The position numbers were made by a program, and so were the translations under genes. DNA of 64,000 nucleotides from Todiramphus chloris collaris (Eukaryota; Chordata; Aves; Coraciiformes; Alcedinidae): positions 656,178 to 720,177 of the forward strand of contig JANVCC010009742.1 of the NCBI GenBank assembly GCA_025345505.1, given 5' to 3'. Positions within the stretch are counted from its first letter, which is position 1. The number at the start of each line of letters is the position of its first letter. Shown one piece after another: positions 26,513 to 35,317 of this stretch. The notes under the pieces are model-generated. The model worked only from the letters and a program-made list of their open reading frames with translations, had not been told where the DNA came from and did no database searches.

Positions 26513-28954
26513 ATGTCCGGATTGCCTGACGATATACCGTTCTTCGATGAACCTGATGCGCCTCGCCAGCCGCAGGGCATAGCTGCACGCGCCATGCAGG
26601 CGCGCGGCGCGCCGCCCTATCTCAATGGCCTCAACCCGGAACAGCGCCTTGCGGTTGAAACCACCGAAGGGCCGGTGCTGGTTCTCGCCGGAGCCGGAAC
26701 CGGCAAGACACGGGTGCTGACCTCACGCATCGCCCACATCCTCTCCCTCGGCAAGGCCTATCCCAGCCAGATTCTTGCGGTGACCTTCACCAACAAGGCG
26801 GCGCGCGAGATGAAGGAGCGCATCGGCGTTCTCGTCGGCGGTGCCGTGGAAGGCATGCCTTGGCTCGGCACGTTCCACTCCATCGGCGTCAAGCTGTTGC
26901 GCCGCCATGCGGAACTGGCCGGCCTGCGCTCGGATTTCACCATTCTCGACACGGATGATGTCATCCGCCTGATCAAGCAGATCATTCAGGCCGAAGGGCT
27001 CGACGACAAACGCTGGCCTGCCAAGCAGTTCGCGCTGATGATCGACGGCTGGAAGAACAAGGGCCTCGGCCCGGAGGAAATCCCCGAGGGCGATGCCCGC
27101 GCCTTTGCCAACGGCAAGGGCCGCGAACTCTATACCGCCTACCAGAACCGCCTGAAGACGCTGAACGCCTGCGATTTCGGCGACCTGCTCTGCCATCCCA
27201 TCCGCATGTTCCGCGCCTATCCGGATGTGCTGAAGGAATATCACGCCAAATTCCGCTACATCCTCGTCGACGAGTATCAGGACACCAACACAGCCCAGTA
27301 CATGTGGCTGCGCCTGATCGCGCAGGGCTCGAAGAATGTCTGCTGCGTCGGCGATGACGACCAGTCGATCTATGGTTGGCGCGGTGCCGAAGTCGACAAT
27401 ATCCTGCGCTTCGAGAAGGATTTTCCCGGCGCGGTCGTGATCCGCCTGGAGCGCAATTACCGCTCGACGGCGCATATTCTCGGCGCGGCGTCGTTCCTCA
27501 TTTCCCACAATGAGGGCCGCCTCGGCAAAACCCTGTTCACCGATGCGCCGAATGCCGAAGACGCCAAGGTCAATGTCCACGCCGCCTGGGATTCCGAAGA
27601 GGAAGCCCGCGCGGTCGGCGAGGAAATTGAACAGGCGCAGCGCAGGGGCCACAACCTCAATGATATGTCGATCCTCGTGCGCGCCTCCTTCCAGATGCGC
27701 GAGTTCGAAGACCGTTTCGTCACCCTCGGCCTGAATTACCGCGTCGTTGGCGGCCCGCGGTTCTACGAGCGCCTCGAAATCCGCGATGCCCTCGCCTATT
27801 TCCGCGTCGTGGCCCAAGGGTCCGATGACCTTGCGCTCGAGCGCATCATCAACACGCCCAAGCGCGGCCTCGGTGAAGCCGCCGTGCGGCAGGTGCATGA
27901 CTATGCCCGCGCCCGCGATATCGGCATGCTCGATGCCGCCGCCGATCTGGTGCAGACGGAAGAGCTGAAGCCCAAACCCCGTTCCGCCCTGCGCGAAGTG
28001 GTTGAAAACTTCCATCGCTGGCAATCTTTGATTGATTCAACGCCGCACACCCAGCTCGCCGAAATGATTCTCGATGAATCCGGCTATACCGCCATGTGGC
28101 AGGCCGACCGTTCGGCGGAAGCGCCGGGCCGGCTGGAAAACCTGAAGGAACTCATCCGCTCCATGGAGGAGTACGAGTCCCTGCGGTCGTTCCTCGAACA
28201 CGTGGCTTTGGTCATGGACGCCGAGCAGAATGAAAATCTCGATGCGGTCAACATCATGACGCTGCATTCGGCCAAGGGGCTGGAATTCGAAACCGTCTTC
28301 CTGCCCGGCTGGGAGGAAGGTCTGTTCCCGCATCAGCGCGCACTGGATGAGGGCGGCCGCTCCGGCCTTGAGGAAGAGCGGCGGCTTGCCTATGTCGGCC
28401 TGACGCGCGCCAAGAAGAACCTGCATATCTGGTTCGTCTCCAACCGGCGCATCCACGGGCTCTGGCAATCGACCATCCCCTCCCGTTTCCTCGAGGAACT
28501 GCCGGAAGCGCACGTGGAAGTTGTTGCGACAGGCAATTCCTATGGCGGATACGGTTCCGGCGGCGGCTATGGCCAGTCACGCTTCGACCGCGCCGATCCG
28601 TTCGAGAACACCTATTCGACGCCCGGCTGGCAGCGCGCCCAGCAGAACCGTTCTGACGCCACGCGCAACAATTGGGGCTCGCGCTCCGGCGCAAAGGTCG
28701 AGCGCATCGGCTATGGCGAGACGGATTCCGGCCACGGCGCCGGACGCGGCTCGGTCAAGGGCCGCATGATCGACGGCGAGCTGGTGGCCAAATCCGTCAG
28801 CGAAACCCCGTCGAATTTCGACGTCGGCGACCGGGTGTTCCACATCAAGTTCGGCAACGGCAATGTCTCATCCATCGAAGGCAACAAGCTGACCATCGAT
28901 TTCGACAAGGCCGGGCAAAAACGCGTGCTCGACAGTTTTGTGAAGCAGATCTAG
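26513..28954 (+). CDS. uvrD: UvrD/PcrA-type superfamily 1 DNA helicase
   Basis: A 3'-5' helicase in DNA repair. The 813-residue protein has the SF1 motifs in order: GLNPEQRLAVETTEGPVLVLAGAGTGKTRVL (Q motif and Walker A), VTFTNKAAREMKERI (Ia), DEYQDTNTAQYMWL (Walker B), GDDDQSIYGWRGA (III), LERNYRS (IV), TLHSAKGLEFETVFLPGWEEG (V) and RLAYVGLTRAKKNLHIW (VI). The C-terminal ~130 residues are Gly/Ser-rich and then form a small Tudor-like end (FDVGDRVFHIKFGNGNVSSIEGNKLTIDF) that in PcrA binds RNA polymerase. GGAG precedes the ATG. The gene is divergent from gcd. Confidence 0.94.
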   Translation: MSGLPDDIPFFDEPDAPRQPQGIAARAMQARGAPPYLNGLNPEQRLAVETTEGPVLVLAGAGTGKTRVLTSRIAHILSLGKAYPSQILAVTFTNKAAREMKERIGVLVGGAVEGMPWLGTFHSIGVKLLRRHAELAGLRSDFTILDTDDVIRLIKQIIQAEGLDDKRWPAKQFALMIDGWKNKGLGPEEIPEGDARAFANGKGRELYTAYQNRLKTLNACDFGDLLCHPIRMFRAYPDVLKEYHAKFRYILVDEYQDTNTAQYMWLRLIAQGSKNVCCVGDDDQSIYGWRGAEVDNILRFEKDFPGAVVIRLERNYRSTAHILGAASFLISHNEGRLGKTLFTDAPNAEDAKVNVHAAWDSEEEARAVGEEIEQAQRRGHNLNDMSILVRASFQMREFEDRFVTLGLNYRVVGGPRFYERLEIRDALAYFRVVAQGSDDLALERIINTPKRGLGEAAVRQVHDYARARDIGMLDAAADLVQTEELKPKPRSALREVVENFHRWQSLIDSTPHTQLAEMILDESGYTAMWQADRSAEAPGRLENLKELIRSMEEYESLRSFLEHVALVMDAEQNENLDAVNIMTLHSAKGLEFETVFLPGWEEGLFPHQRALDEGGRSGLEEERRLAYVGLTRAKKNLHIWFVSNRRIHGLWQSTIPSRFLEELPEAHVEVVATGNSYGGYGSGGGYGQSRFDRADPFENTYSTPGWQRAQQNRSDATRNNWGSRSGAKVERIGYGETDSGHGAGRGSVKGRMIDGELVAKSVSETPSNFDVGDRVFHIKFGNGNVSSIEGNKLTIDFDKAGQKRVLDSFVKQI

Positions 28955-28970
28955 GCGGGCTGGGTTCTTT

Positions 28971-29134
28971 CACCCCCCTCTGGGCTGCCGCCCATCTCCC
29001 CCACAAGGGGGGAGATCACATCGACATCAGTGATTTTACGTAATTTTCGATGTTGAAGATTAGTTGAAACAGCTGTGAAAGCTGATCTCCCCCCTTGTGG
29101 GAGGAGATGTCCGGCAGGACAGAGGGGGGGGGTG
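28971..29134. repeat. Long imperfect inverted repeat (MITE-like)
   Basis: Arms of about 48-52 bases (28971-29018 and 29083-29134) flank a 64-base AT-rich centre. The inner 16 bases (CACAAGGGGGGAGATC) match perfectly, and the outer parts begin CACCCCCC and CTGCCG with a few mismatches and a 2-base length difference. It lies between the converging ends of uvrD (17 bases away) and creA (25 bases away). No ORF is present. It may act as a bidirectional terminator. Confidence 0.85.
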
Positions 29135-29159
29135 TAAACCCAACGGAAACACCCCAACT

Positions 29160-29642
29160 CTATTCCGGCTTGCCCTTGGTCCAGGTGACATTTCCGGCAA
29201 ACAACGGAATCGTGGCGATGGAGGTTTTGGCGGACCCGTCCTGCACCTGGCTGGCATGGGCGAGATAGATCAGCGCATTGTTCTGCTTGTCGTAGATGCG
29301 GGTGATGTTCAGCTTTTTCCAGATCAGGCTGGTGCGTTCGGAAAACACCCGCTCACCGCCCTCGCCCAGCTTGATGTCGCCGATGACGATAGGGCCGGTC
29401 TGCTGGCAGGAGATCGACGCATTGGACGGATCCTCGAACCAGTTGCCCTTCTGCAGCCGGTCGATCACGCCGCGCGAGAACGAGGCGAGATGGCAGGTGA
29501 CGCCCTGGATCTTCGGGTCGGCAACCGCATCGATGACGATGTCATTGCCCAGCCAGTCGACGCCGACCTTGCCGACCTCCTCCGCCTGAGCCGGCAGTAT
29601 GGCGGCGCCCAGTAGGGCCAGAGCAGCGAGCATATGCTTCAT
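29160..29642 (-). CDS. creA: CreA family periplasmic protein
   Basis: A 160-residue protein of the CreA family, whose biochemical role is unknown although the gene is widespread. It has a signal peptide (about 1-20, ending ILPAQA). The body has the family features VGKVGVDWLGNDIVIDAVADPKIQGVTCHL, WFEDPSNASISCQQTGPI (the two Cys likely form a disulphide) and IYDKQNNALIYLAHASQVQDGSAKTSIATIPL. AGGAG eight bases before the ATG fixes the start; a longer frame upstream is non-coding. Confidence 0.9.
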   Translation of the reverse strand: MKHMLAALALLGAAILPAQAEEVGKVGVDWLGNDIVIDAVADPKIQGVTCHLASFSRGVIDRLQKGNWFEDPSNASISCQQTGPIVIGDIKLGEGGERVFSERTSLIWKKLNITRIYDKQNNALIYLAHASQVQDGSAKTSIATIPLFAGNVTWTKGKPE

Positions 29643-29725
29643 CGAGAATCTCCTGAAATGGTTGGGCTTGCCAGACACAGTTGGATACGGCGTTGCGGAA
29701 TTGCAAGCAGAACGGCCCGCCGCCC

Positions 29726-30358
29726 CTATCGTTCCCACTTCGCCAGAAAATCCTCGATGCTCAGCGACTGGATATCGGGGATGGCCTCGAAAATCGTCGT
29801 CGCGGGCCAGTCCCACCAGGCCAGCGCCATCAGGCGTTCGGCAATGGCGGCGGGAAAACGCGGACGGATCAGGCGCGCCGGATTGCCCGCGACGATGGTG
29901 TAGGGCGCCACGTTTTTGGTCACCACCGCATTGGCGCCGATCACCGCGCCGTGGCCGATGCTGATGCCGGGCATGATGACTGCGCCATGGCCGATCCACA
30001 CATCATGGCCGATGCTGACGCGCTTGGCCTGCCGCCGGGCACGGAAACCGAAATCGACCCCCTGATACCGGAAAAACTCATTGGGGCGATAACTCACCTT
30101 ATGTGTGGTCAGCCGTTCCATCGGATGTTCCAGCGCGTTGATGCGCACGTTGGAGGCGATGGAGCAGAAGCGGCCGATATCCGCATAGATGCCTTCGCTG
30201 TGGCGTTCGATGTAGGAAAAGTCCCCCATCGTCACATCGCGCAGGATCACCCGCTCGCTGACCTCGGCGAAACGGCCGAGCTTGACGCCCTTGAGCTGTG
30301 CCGTCGGGTGGATGCGCGGTTCGGGATTCTGGAAGCGGAGGTCGTCGGGATCAGCCAT
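29726..30358 (-). CDS. Hexapeptide-repeat (xenobiotic-type) acetyltransferase
   Basis: A 210-residue left-handed beta-helix acyltransferase, with imperfect hexapeptide turns from IHPTAQLKGVKLGRFAEV onward. The signature EHPMERLTTHKVSYRP and the extended loop before IGHDVWIGHGAVIMPG are typical of the XAT/streptogramin acetyltransferase branch. The C-terminus WWDWPATTIFEAIPDI matches that branch. Members acetylate antibiotics, but close relatives in rhizobia are also linked with phosphonate genes. No phn genes or other resistance genes are nearby, so the substrate is open. GAGAAAG precedes the ATG. Confidence 0.83.
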   Translation of the reverse strand: MADPDDLRFQNPEPRIHPTAQLKGVKLGRFAEVSERVILRDVTMGDFSYIERHSEGIYADIGRFCSIASNVRINALEHPMERLTTHKVSYRPNEFFRYQGVDFGFRARRQAKRVSIGHDVWIGHGAVIMPGISIGHGAVIGANAVVTKNVAPYTIVAGNPARLIRPRFPAAIAERLMALAWWDWPATTIFEAIPDIQSLSIEDFLAKWER

Positions 30359-30426
30359 CGTGCTTTCTCAAATAAGGTTGCGGCAATTCTTTTGCATAAA
30401 AGCCGGTGAAATCCTATAATCCCCGT

Positions 30427-30588
30427 ATGAAATCATCCTATTCCATCAGCCCATCGCGATTGACGCTCTACACGACACTGGCACTCTTTGCAGCCATGGC
30501 GACGGGCGCAACCTTTGCCGCATGGTTCAACCATGGCGATACGATCTTCCTGTCGCTGATCCAGGCTGGTCTTTCCTGGTGCATATAG
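30427..30588 (+). CDS. Small single-span membrane protein upstream of sco1
   Basis: A 53-residue protein with a basic N-terminus (MKSSYSISPSRLTLYTTLAL) and one membrane helix at about 15-34. Its short periplasmic tail, NHGDTIFLSLIQAGLSWCI, ends with a Cys. It precedes the Sco1-type gene by 34 bases on the same strand. Small proteins in this position are common in related genomes and may assist copper or cytochrome oxidase maturation, but that is inference. I know of no assigned function. Confidence 0.7.
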   Translation: MKSSYSISPSRLTLYTTLALFAAMATGATFAAWFNHGDTIFLSLIQAGLSWCI

Positions 30589-30622
30589 AAGCGCCAGCAC
30601 AGCCCCCAGAGGAAATGTACTT

Positions 30623-31216
30623 ATGAACAGACGTCTGATGCCGTTTCTTGTCGTGGCGATCATGCTGCTGGCCGCCGCGGCCGGATGGATCACGTTCCAG
30701 TCCTACCGCCATCAGCCGGGCTCCGCCAATGCCGGCCCCTTCGGCGTACCGTTTAAGCTCGTGACCATGAACGGCGAGCCGGTTACCGAGGCGGCGTTCC
30801 GGCAAAAGCCGTCGGCGGTGTTCTTCGGCTTCACCCATTGCCCGGAAATCTGCCCGACCACCCTGTTCGAACTCGATGCCTGGCTGAAGCAGCTCGGGCC
30901 CGAAGGCCAGAATATCAACGCCTATTTCGTCACCGTCGATCCCGAACGCGATACCGCCGATGTCATGAAAACCTATGTCGGCAATGTCTCGGACCGTATC
31001 ACCGGCATAACGGGCGATCCCGACAAGATGGCGGCGATGCTGAAAGGCTATAGCGTCTATGCGCGCAAGGTGCCCACCGAGGGCAGCGACTACACCATGG
31101 ACCACACCGCCTCGGTCTTTCTTCTGGATAGCAAGGGCGGTTTCTTCGGCACCATTGCCTATGGCGAAAATCCTGATACGGCTGTCGCCAAGCTGAAACG
31201 TCTGGCCAAGAGCTAG
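30623..31216 (+). CDS. SCO1/SenC family copper chaperone
   Basis: Sco proteins have a thioredoxin fold and deliver copper to the CuA site of cytochrome c oxidase. The 197-residue protein has an N-terminal membrane anchor (about 6-24), [17 protein letters not shown] with the CxxxC copper motif (about 75-79), [16 protein letters not shown], and the third copper ligand His in [13 protein letters not shown] (about 163). It follows a 53-residue membrane protein gene and is followed 26 bases on by prmA. No cytochrome oxidase genes are in the window. Confidence 0.92.
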   Translation: MNRRLMPFLVVAIMLLAAAAGWITFQSYRHQPGSANAGPFGVPFKLVTMNGEPVTEAAFRQKPSAVFFGFTHCPEICPTTLFELDAWLKQLGPEGQNINAYFVTVDPERDTADVMKTYVGNVSDRITGITGDPDKMAAMLKGYSVYARKVPTEGSDYTMDHTASVFLLDSKGGFFGTIAYGENPDTAVAKLKRLAKS

Positions 31217-31242
31217 AGACCACCCCGAAAGTACACGACCCG

Positions 31243-32124
31243 ATGACCCAGACCCGCCTGTTCCTCACCGCTGGCAAGATCGAAGCCGACCGCGTGTTCG
31301 ACCTGCTGCAGCTCGCCTTCGAAGAGGATGGCCTGCCGATTTCCACTTTCGAAGTGGACGAGGATGCGGAAATCTTCGACGTCTCGGTCTATACGTTCGA
31401 GCCCGACGAGATCGAGCCGCGCATCCGCGATATCCTGGGCAGCCATGCCGTCAAGCTCGACGTGCAGCGCGAACAGGTACCCGATATCGATTGGGTCGCC
31501 CATTCGCTCGAAGGCCTCTCGCCGGTGCGTGCGGGACGGTTCTTCGTGCACGGCTCGCACGACCGCGACAAGCGCCGCATCAACGATCTCGGTATCGAGA
31601 TCGACGCCGGTCTTGCCTTCGGCACCGGCCACCACGGCACCACCTCCGGCTGCCTCGACATGATCGGCGAAGTCATCCGCCGCGAACATCCGCGCAATGC
31701 GCTGGATCTGGGCACCGGCAGCGCCGTGCTGGCCATCGGCATTGCCAAGCTTGCCCCCATTCCGGTTCTGGCGACGGATATCGATCCGGTGGCCGTGGCG
31801 GTGGCGCAAGACAATGTGGTGAAGAACGGCGTCGCTGCGCGCGTCCAGACGGAGACGGCCACGGGCTTCCATCACCCGGCCATGCGCTTTGCAGCGCCAT
31901 TCGACCTGATCGTCGCCAATATCCTCGCCCGCCCGCTGATGCAACTCGCGCCAGAAATGCGCAGGCATCTGGCCTGGGGCGGATCGCTCATTCTCTCGGG
32001 CATTCTGGAAACCCAGCGCGACAAGGTGCTGGCGGCCTATCGCGTGCAGGGTCTTTTCCACCAGAAGACGCTGCGGCGCGAGGGCTGGGTCACCCTGCAC
32101 CTCAAGGCGAAATCCACCTACTGA
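31243..32124 (+). CDS. prmA: Ribosomal protein L11 methyltransferase
   Basis: PrmA trimethylates amino groups of ribosomal protein L11 with S-adenosylmethionine. The 293-residue protein has the N-terminal substrate-binding domain (to about 100), the linker [18 protein letters not shown], then the class I SAM-binding motif [18 protein letters not shown]. Motif II/III follow as [17 protein letters not shown] and [20 protein letters not shown] (the NxxA/L element typical of PrmA). It ends with a strong terminator 5 bases after the stop. Confidence 0.95.
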   Translation: MTQTRLFLTAGKIEADRVFDLLQLAFEEDGLPISTFEVDEDAEIFDVSVYTFEPDEIEPRIRDILGSHAVKLDVQREQVPDIDWVAHSLEGLSPVRAGRFFVHGSHDRDKRRINDLGIEIDAGLAFGTGHHGTTSGCLDMIGEVIRREHPRNALDLGTGSAVLAIGIAKLAPIPVLATDIDPVAVAVAQDNVVKNGVAARVQTETATGFHHPAMRFAAPFDLIVANILARPLMQLAPEMRRHLAWGGSLILSGILETQRDKVLAAYRVQGLFHQKTLRREGWVTLHLKAKSTY

Positions 32125-32128
32125 ATCA

Positions 32129-32157
32129 AAAGGGCAGCGAAAGCTGCCCTTTGTTTT
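32129..32157 (+). terminator. Terminator of prmA
   Basis: AAAGGGCAGC and GCTGCCCTTT form a perfect 10-bp stem with a GAAA tetraloop, followed by GTTTT. It stands 5 bases past the prmA stop. Confidence 0.92.
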
Positions 32158-32164
32158 CGGCGCA

Positions 32165-32272
32165 TTAGATGATGCGCTTGGTTCCCGCGCACATACCGTC
32201 CTGAAAAACCCGGTGCAAACCGCGCGCCTCCATTGCCTCCGCCGTGATCGAAAGATAGGTTCCATCACCCAA
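32165..32272 (-). CDS. Possible unrecognised 35-aa ORF, convergent with prmA
   Basis: A leftward frame from a TTG at 32272 reads GDGTYLSITAEAMEARGLH, then RVFQDGMCAGTKRII, and stops just inside the prmA terminator. The peptide looks protein-like (regular helix/turn pattern, mixed third-codon GC), but there is no ATG, no visible ribosome site, and a stop codon lies 24 bases upstream of the TTG. It may be a real small protein, the tail of a decayed gene, or chance. Confidence 0.25.
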   Translation of the reverse strand: MGDGTYLSITAEAMEARGLHRVFQDGMCAGTKRII

Positions 32273-32292
32273 CAGCAGAGGTTTGCATCACC

Positions 32293-34119
32293 ATGTTCCA
32301 GTCGTTTGAGGTCGTCAGCAATCCGGCCACCGGCGCCCCGCGCGTCGCCAAGCTGCGCGCCGAACTCGAAGCCCTCGGTCTTGACGGTTTTCTCGTTCCC
32401 CGCGCCGACGAACACCAGGGCGAATATGTACCGCCCCGCGCCCAGCGCCTCGCATGGCTGACCGGGTTCACCGGTTCCGCCGGTGTCGTGCTTGTCCTGA
32501 AAAACAAGGCGCATCTCTTTGTCGACGGCCGCTACACGCTGCAGGCCGCCGAGCAGACCGATCCTGCGGTTTTCACCGTGGAAAGCCTGGTGGAAACGCC
32601 GCCGCCGGTCTGGCTGCGCAACAGTGGCCGCAAACTGACCATCGGCTTTGACCCGTGGCTGCACACCATTGCCGAAACCAAGGCGCTGCGCGAAGCGCTG
32701 GAAGCCAATGGCGGCACGCTGGTGGCGGTCGAGCACAATCTGGTCGATCTGGTCTGGGAAAACCAGCCTGCCCCCCCGCTCGAAGCCGTGACCATCCAGC
32801 CGGAAAAATATGCCGGGAAACTCGCCAGCGACAAGCTGAAGGAACTGGCCGAAGCGGTGGAAAAGGCCAAGGCTGACGCAACCGTCCTGACCGATCCTTC
32901 CTCCATCGCCTGGGCTTTCAACATCCGCGGCAATGATGTGAGCAATACGCCGCTGCCCCTGTCCTTCGCCATCATTCCGGTGTCCGGCGAACCGCTGCTC
33001 TTCATCGACAAGCGCAAGCTGCCCATCGAGACGGAGGCTTACCTGACCCAGCTCTCAACACTGCGCCCGCCATCGGCCCTTGAAGCGGATGTCGCCAGCC
33101 TCGGCGCACAGGGCAAGGCCGTGATGCTTGACCCGGCGCTGGCAGCGGAAAAACTGCGGCTCGTGGTCGACCATGCCGGCGGCAGAATTGTCGAGGGCAC
33201 GGATCCCGCCCGCCTGCCCCGCGCCCTGAAAAACGCCGCTGAACTGGCCGGTGCACGCAAAGCGCATGAGCGCGACGGCATTGCCATGGTCTCGTTCCTG
33301 GCCTGGGTCGACGCGCAGGCACCCGGCACCATTGACGAGATCGATGCGGCGAAGAAACTGGAGGAAACCCGCCGCAGCGTGGCGGAAGGGTTCCAGATGC
33401 CGCTGGAAAACCTCTCCTTCGACAGTATTTCCGGCGCGGGGCCGAATGGCGCTTTCGCCCATTACCGCGTTAACACCCAATCGAACCGCACGTTGCAGGA
33501 TGGTGAGCTCTATCTCATCGACAGCGGCGGCCAGTACCGCGACGGCACAACCGACATCACCCGCACCCTGCCGGTCGGCAAACCGACCGAGGATATGAAG
33601 CGCAAGTTCACGCTGGTGCTCAAAGGCGTCATCGCCATCACCACCGCGCGCTTCCCCAAGGGCACGCGCGGCATGGACATTGACGTGCTCGCCCGCATCG
33701 CCCTTTGGAAGCAGGGCTATGATTACGGCCACGGCACCGGCCATGGGGTCGGCTCATTCCTGTCGGTGCATGAGGGTCCGCAGAGCATTTCCAAGCGCGG
33801 CACGCATGAACTGCTGCCGGGCATGATCCTGTCCAACGAACCCGGCTACTATAAGCCCGGCGGCTACGGCATCCGCACGGAAAACCTGCTCATTGTCACG
33901 GAACCTGTCGTCCCCGAGGGCGGCGATATCCCAATGATGGGTTTCGAAACGATCACGTTCTGCCCGATCGACAAGCGGCTGATCGATACCAGCCTGCTGG
34001 TCCGGGAAGAACTGGTATGGCTCGATTCCTATCACGCGAAGGTGCGCGAGGTTCTGCTGCCGCACACCGTTGCTGCCGACCGCGACTGGCTGATCAAGGC
34101 GACCGAACCGCTCGGATAA
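32293..34119 (+). CDS. pepP: Xaa-Pro aminopeptidase (M24 family)
   Basis: A cytosolic metallopeptidase that removes an N-terminal residue before proline. The 608-residue three-domain form starts with a creatinase-like domain (RVAKLRAELEALGLDGFLVPRADEHQGEYV, WLTGFTGSAG). A second such domain follows, then the M24 catalytic domain with metal ligands in YLIDSGGQYRDGTTDITRT (two Asp), GTGHGVGSFLSVHEGP (His), LSNEPGYYKPGGYGIRTENL (two Glu). The length is that of the long, eukaryote-like aminopeptidase P class, longer than E. coli PepP. AGAGG lies 11 bases before the ATG. It ends one base from the convergent azlD stop. Confidence 0.93.
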   Translation: MFQSFEVVSNPATGAPRVAKLRAELEALGLDGFLVPRADEHQGEYVPPRAQRLAWLTGFTGSAGVVLVLKNKAHLFVDGRYTLQAAEQTDPAVFTVESLVETPPPVWLRNSGRKLTIGFDPWLHTIAETKALREALEANGGTLVAVEHNLVDLVWENQPAPPLEAVTIQPEKYAGKLASDKLKELAEAVEKAKADATVLTDPSSIAWAFNIRGNDVSNTPLPLSFAIIPVSGEPLLFIDKRKLPIETEAYLTQLSTLRPPSALEADVASLGAQGKAVMLDPALAAEKLRLVVDHAGGRIVEGTDPARLPRALKNAAELAGARKAHERDGIAMVSFLAWVDAQAPGTIDEIDAAKKLEETRRSVAEGFQMPLENLSFDSISGAGPNGAFAHYRVNTQSNRTLQDGELYLIDSGGQYRDGTTDITRTLPVGKPTEDMKRKFTLVLKGVIAITTARFPKGTRGMDIDVLARIALWKQGYDYGHGTGHGVGSFLSVHEGPQSISKRGTHELLPGMILSNEPGYYKPGGYGIRTENLLIVTEPVVPEGGDIPMMGFETITFCPIDKRLIDTSLLVREELVWLDSYHAKVREVLLPHTVAADRDWLIKATEPLG

Positions 34120-34120
34120 C

Positions 34121-34417
34121 TCAGACGGGAAGCTGGCGCAGCAGGATGATCATGGCTGCGCCGGCGAGAAACATCGTCAACGCATTAAACCGCAGGGAAA
34201 CCAGCCCGGCAAACACCAGCGCAACCACGCCGCGCCAGTCCGCCGTGGCGATGGCGGGGGCCACCAGCGTCGTCAGAACCGCGGCGGGCACGGCATTGAG
34301 TGCCACTTCGACGCGCGGATGCACGCGGTCGAAGCGCGACAGCACGAGATGACCGCCGATGCGGGTCAGGAACGTCAGCACGGCACCGGCAAGGATGATC
34401 CAGAAGATCGTCGACAT
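34121..34417 (-). CDS. azlD: AzlD-type branched-chain amino acid exporter subunit
   Basis: A 98-residue membrane protein with about three to four helices, starting MSTIFWIILAGAVLTFLTRI and containing GHLVLSRFDRVHPRVEVALNAVPAAVL. This matches AzlD, the small partner of AzlC in LIV-E family exporters of branched-chain amino acids or analogues. Its ATG follows the azlC stop by one base, so the two are co-translated. Confidence 0.9.
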   Translation of the reverse strand: MSTIFWIILAGAVLTFLTRIGGHLVLSRFDRVHPRVEVALNAVPAAVLTTLVAPAIATADWRGVVALVFAGLVSLRFNALTMFLAGAAMIILLRQLPV

Positions 34418-34418
34418 C

Positions 34419-35165
34419 TCAGTTCTCCCCCGTAGTTTTATCGGGTTTCGCCACGATCACGGCGGTCAGGATACCGGCGAGCGCGCCGATGCTGACATGC
34501 CAGGGCGAACCGATGGTCTTGGCCGCCACAATCGATGCGATGCCGCTGGCAATGACGATGGGCGCCCAGTTGGAGCGTTTGCGGAACCCCATGACTAGGC
34601 CGAGGAAATAGATCGGCAACAGCATGTCGATCCCCAGCGCATGCGGATCCTTGATCAGATTGCCGAAGAGCCCGCCGATCCACGCTTCCACCACCCACAT
34701 CACATAGATCGGTGTCGCCACGCCGAGATACCAGGCAAAGGTGACGCGCACACCGGACTCCGCCCGCTTTTCGGTCTCCGCATATTGCGGATCGGTCAGC
34801 AGGAAATAGCTCAACAGGCTTTCGGGAATGGTGAAATGGCCGATGCGGCGGCCGACGGCAGCCGAATACAGCACGTGGCGGAAGTTGACCGCGAAGATGG
34901 AAAAGACGATCAGCCAGGCCGGAATATTGTGGCCGAACAGCTCGATGCCGACCATCTGGCTCGCACCGCCAAAAATCGCCGCGCTCATCAGCACCGCTTC
35001 GAACACGGTAAAGCCGTTGTCGATGGCAAGCGCGCCGAACAGCAGGCCGAAAGGCGCCGAGGCAATCATCACGGGAAGCCCGCGACGGAACCCCTGCCAG
35101 AATTCCACGCCAAAGCCTGCCCGCCGCGCAACGGTGGTTTCGTCTTGATATGTTTGTTCGCTCAT
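34419..35165 (-). CDS. azlC: AzlC-type branched-chain amino acid exporter subunit
   Basis: The large subunit, 248 residues with about seven to eight membrane segments. Family features are FRRGLPVMIASAPFGLLFGALA, FGGASQMVGIELFGHNIPAWLIV and VNFRHVLYSAAVGRRI, followed by LTDPQYAETEKR. AzlCD exports isoleucine, leucine, valine or toxic analogues. An inverted repeat TTGAT-N7-ATCAA lies about 45 bases upstream (35212-35228) and could bind an Lrp or LysR regulator, although no regulator gene is adjacent. Confidence 0.92.
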   Translation of the reverse strand: MSEQTYQDETTVARRAGFGVEFWQGFRRGLPVMIASAPFGLLFGALAIDNGFTVFEAVLMSAAIFGGASQMVGIELFGHNIPAWLIVFSIFAVNFRHVLYSAAVGRRIGHFTIPESLLSYFLLTDPQYAETEKRAESGVRVTFAWYLGVATPIYVMWVVEAWIGGLFGNLIKDPHALGIDMLLPIYFLGLVMGFRKRSNWAPIVIASGIASIVAAKTIGSPWHVSIGALAGILTAVIVAKPDKTTGEN

Positions 35166-35269
35166 GATGAGCGTGGTCTAAGGCAGGTTGGCCAGCCTGT
35201 CACGTGAGAATTGTTGATCGCTATCATCAATGTTGCTGCAGCGTCGAACGGCCTGGCCAACTGCGTCGA

Positions 35270-35297
35270 TGGTGTGCGCGGTTCGACACGCACACCA
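35270..35297. repeat. Diverged solo arm of the inverted-repeat family, folded on itself
   Basis: GTGCGCGGTTCGACACGCAC and the next four bases match the arm of the four-copy element at 21 of 24 positions. Here the changes let the single arm form its own hairpin, TGGTGTGCG paired with CGCACACCA around a 10-base loop. It lies 20 bases past the stop of the TonB receptor gene, the same position taken by the full copies. Confidence 0.55.
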
Positions 35298-35317
35298 GAC
35301 CCGGCTATCGGCTGAAC

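Noticed and set aside
29643..29999. N-terminal extension of creA by about 119 codons
   Set aside because: The extension is antisense to the acetyltransferase gene, and creA has a clear ribosome site and signal peptide at the shorter start.
29726..30358. Calling the hexapeptide acetyltransferase a chloramphenicol resistance gene
   Set aside because: The fold family is right, but substrate specificity cannot be told from sequence and the context is not a resistance locus.
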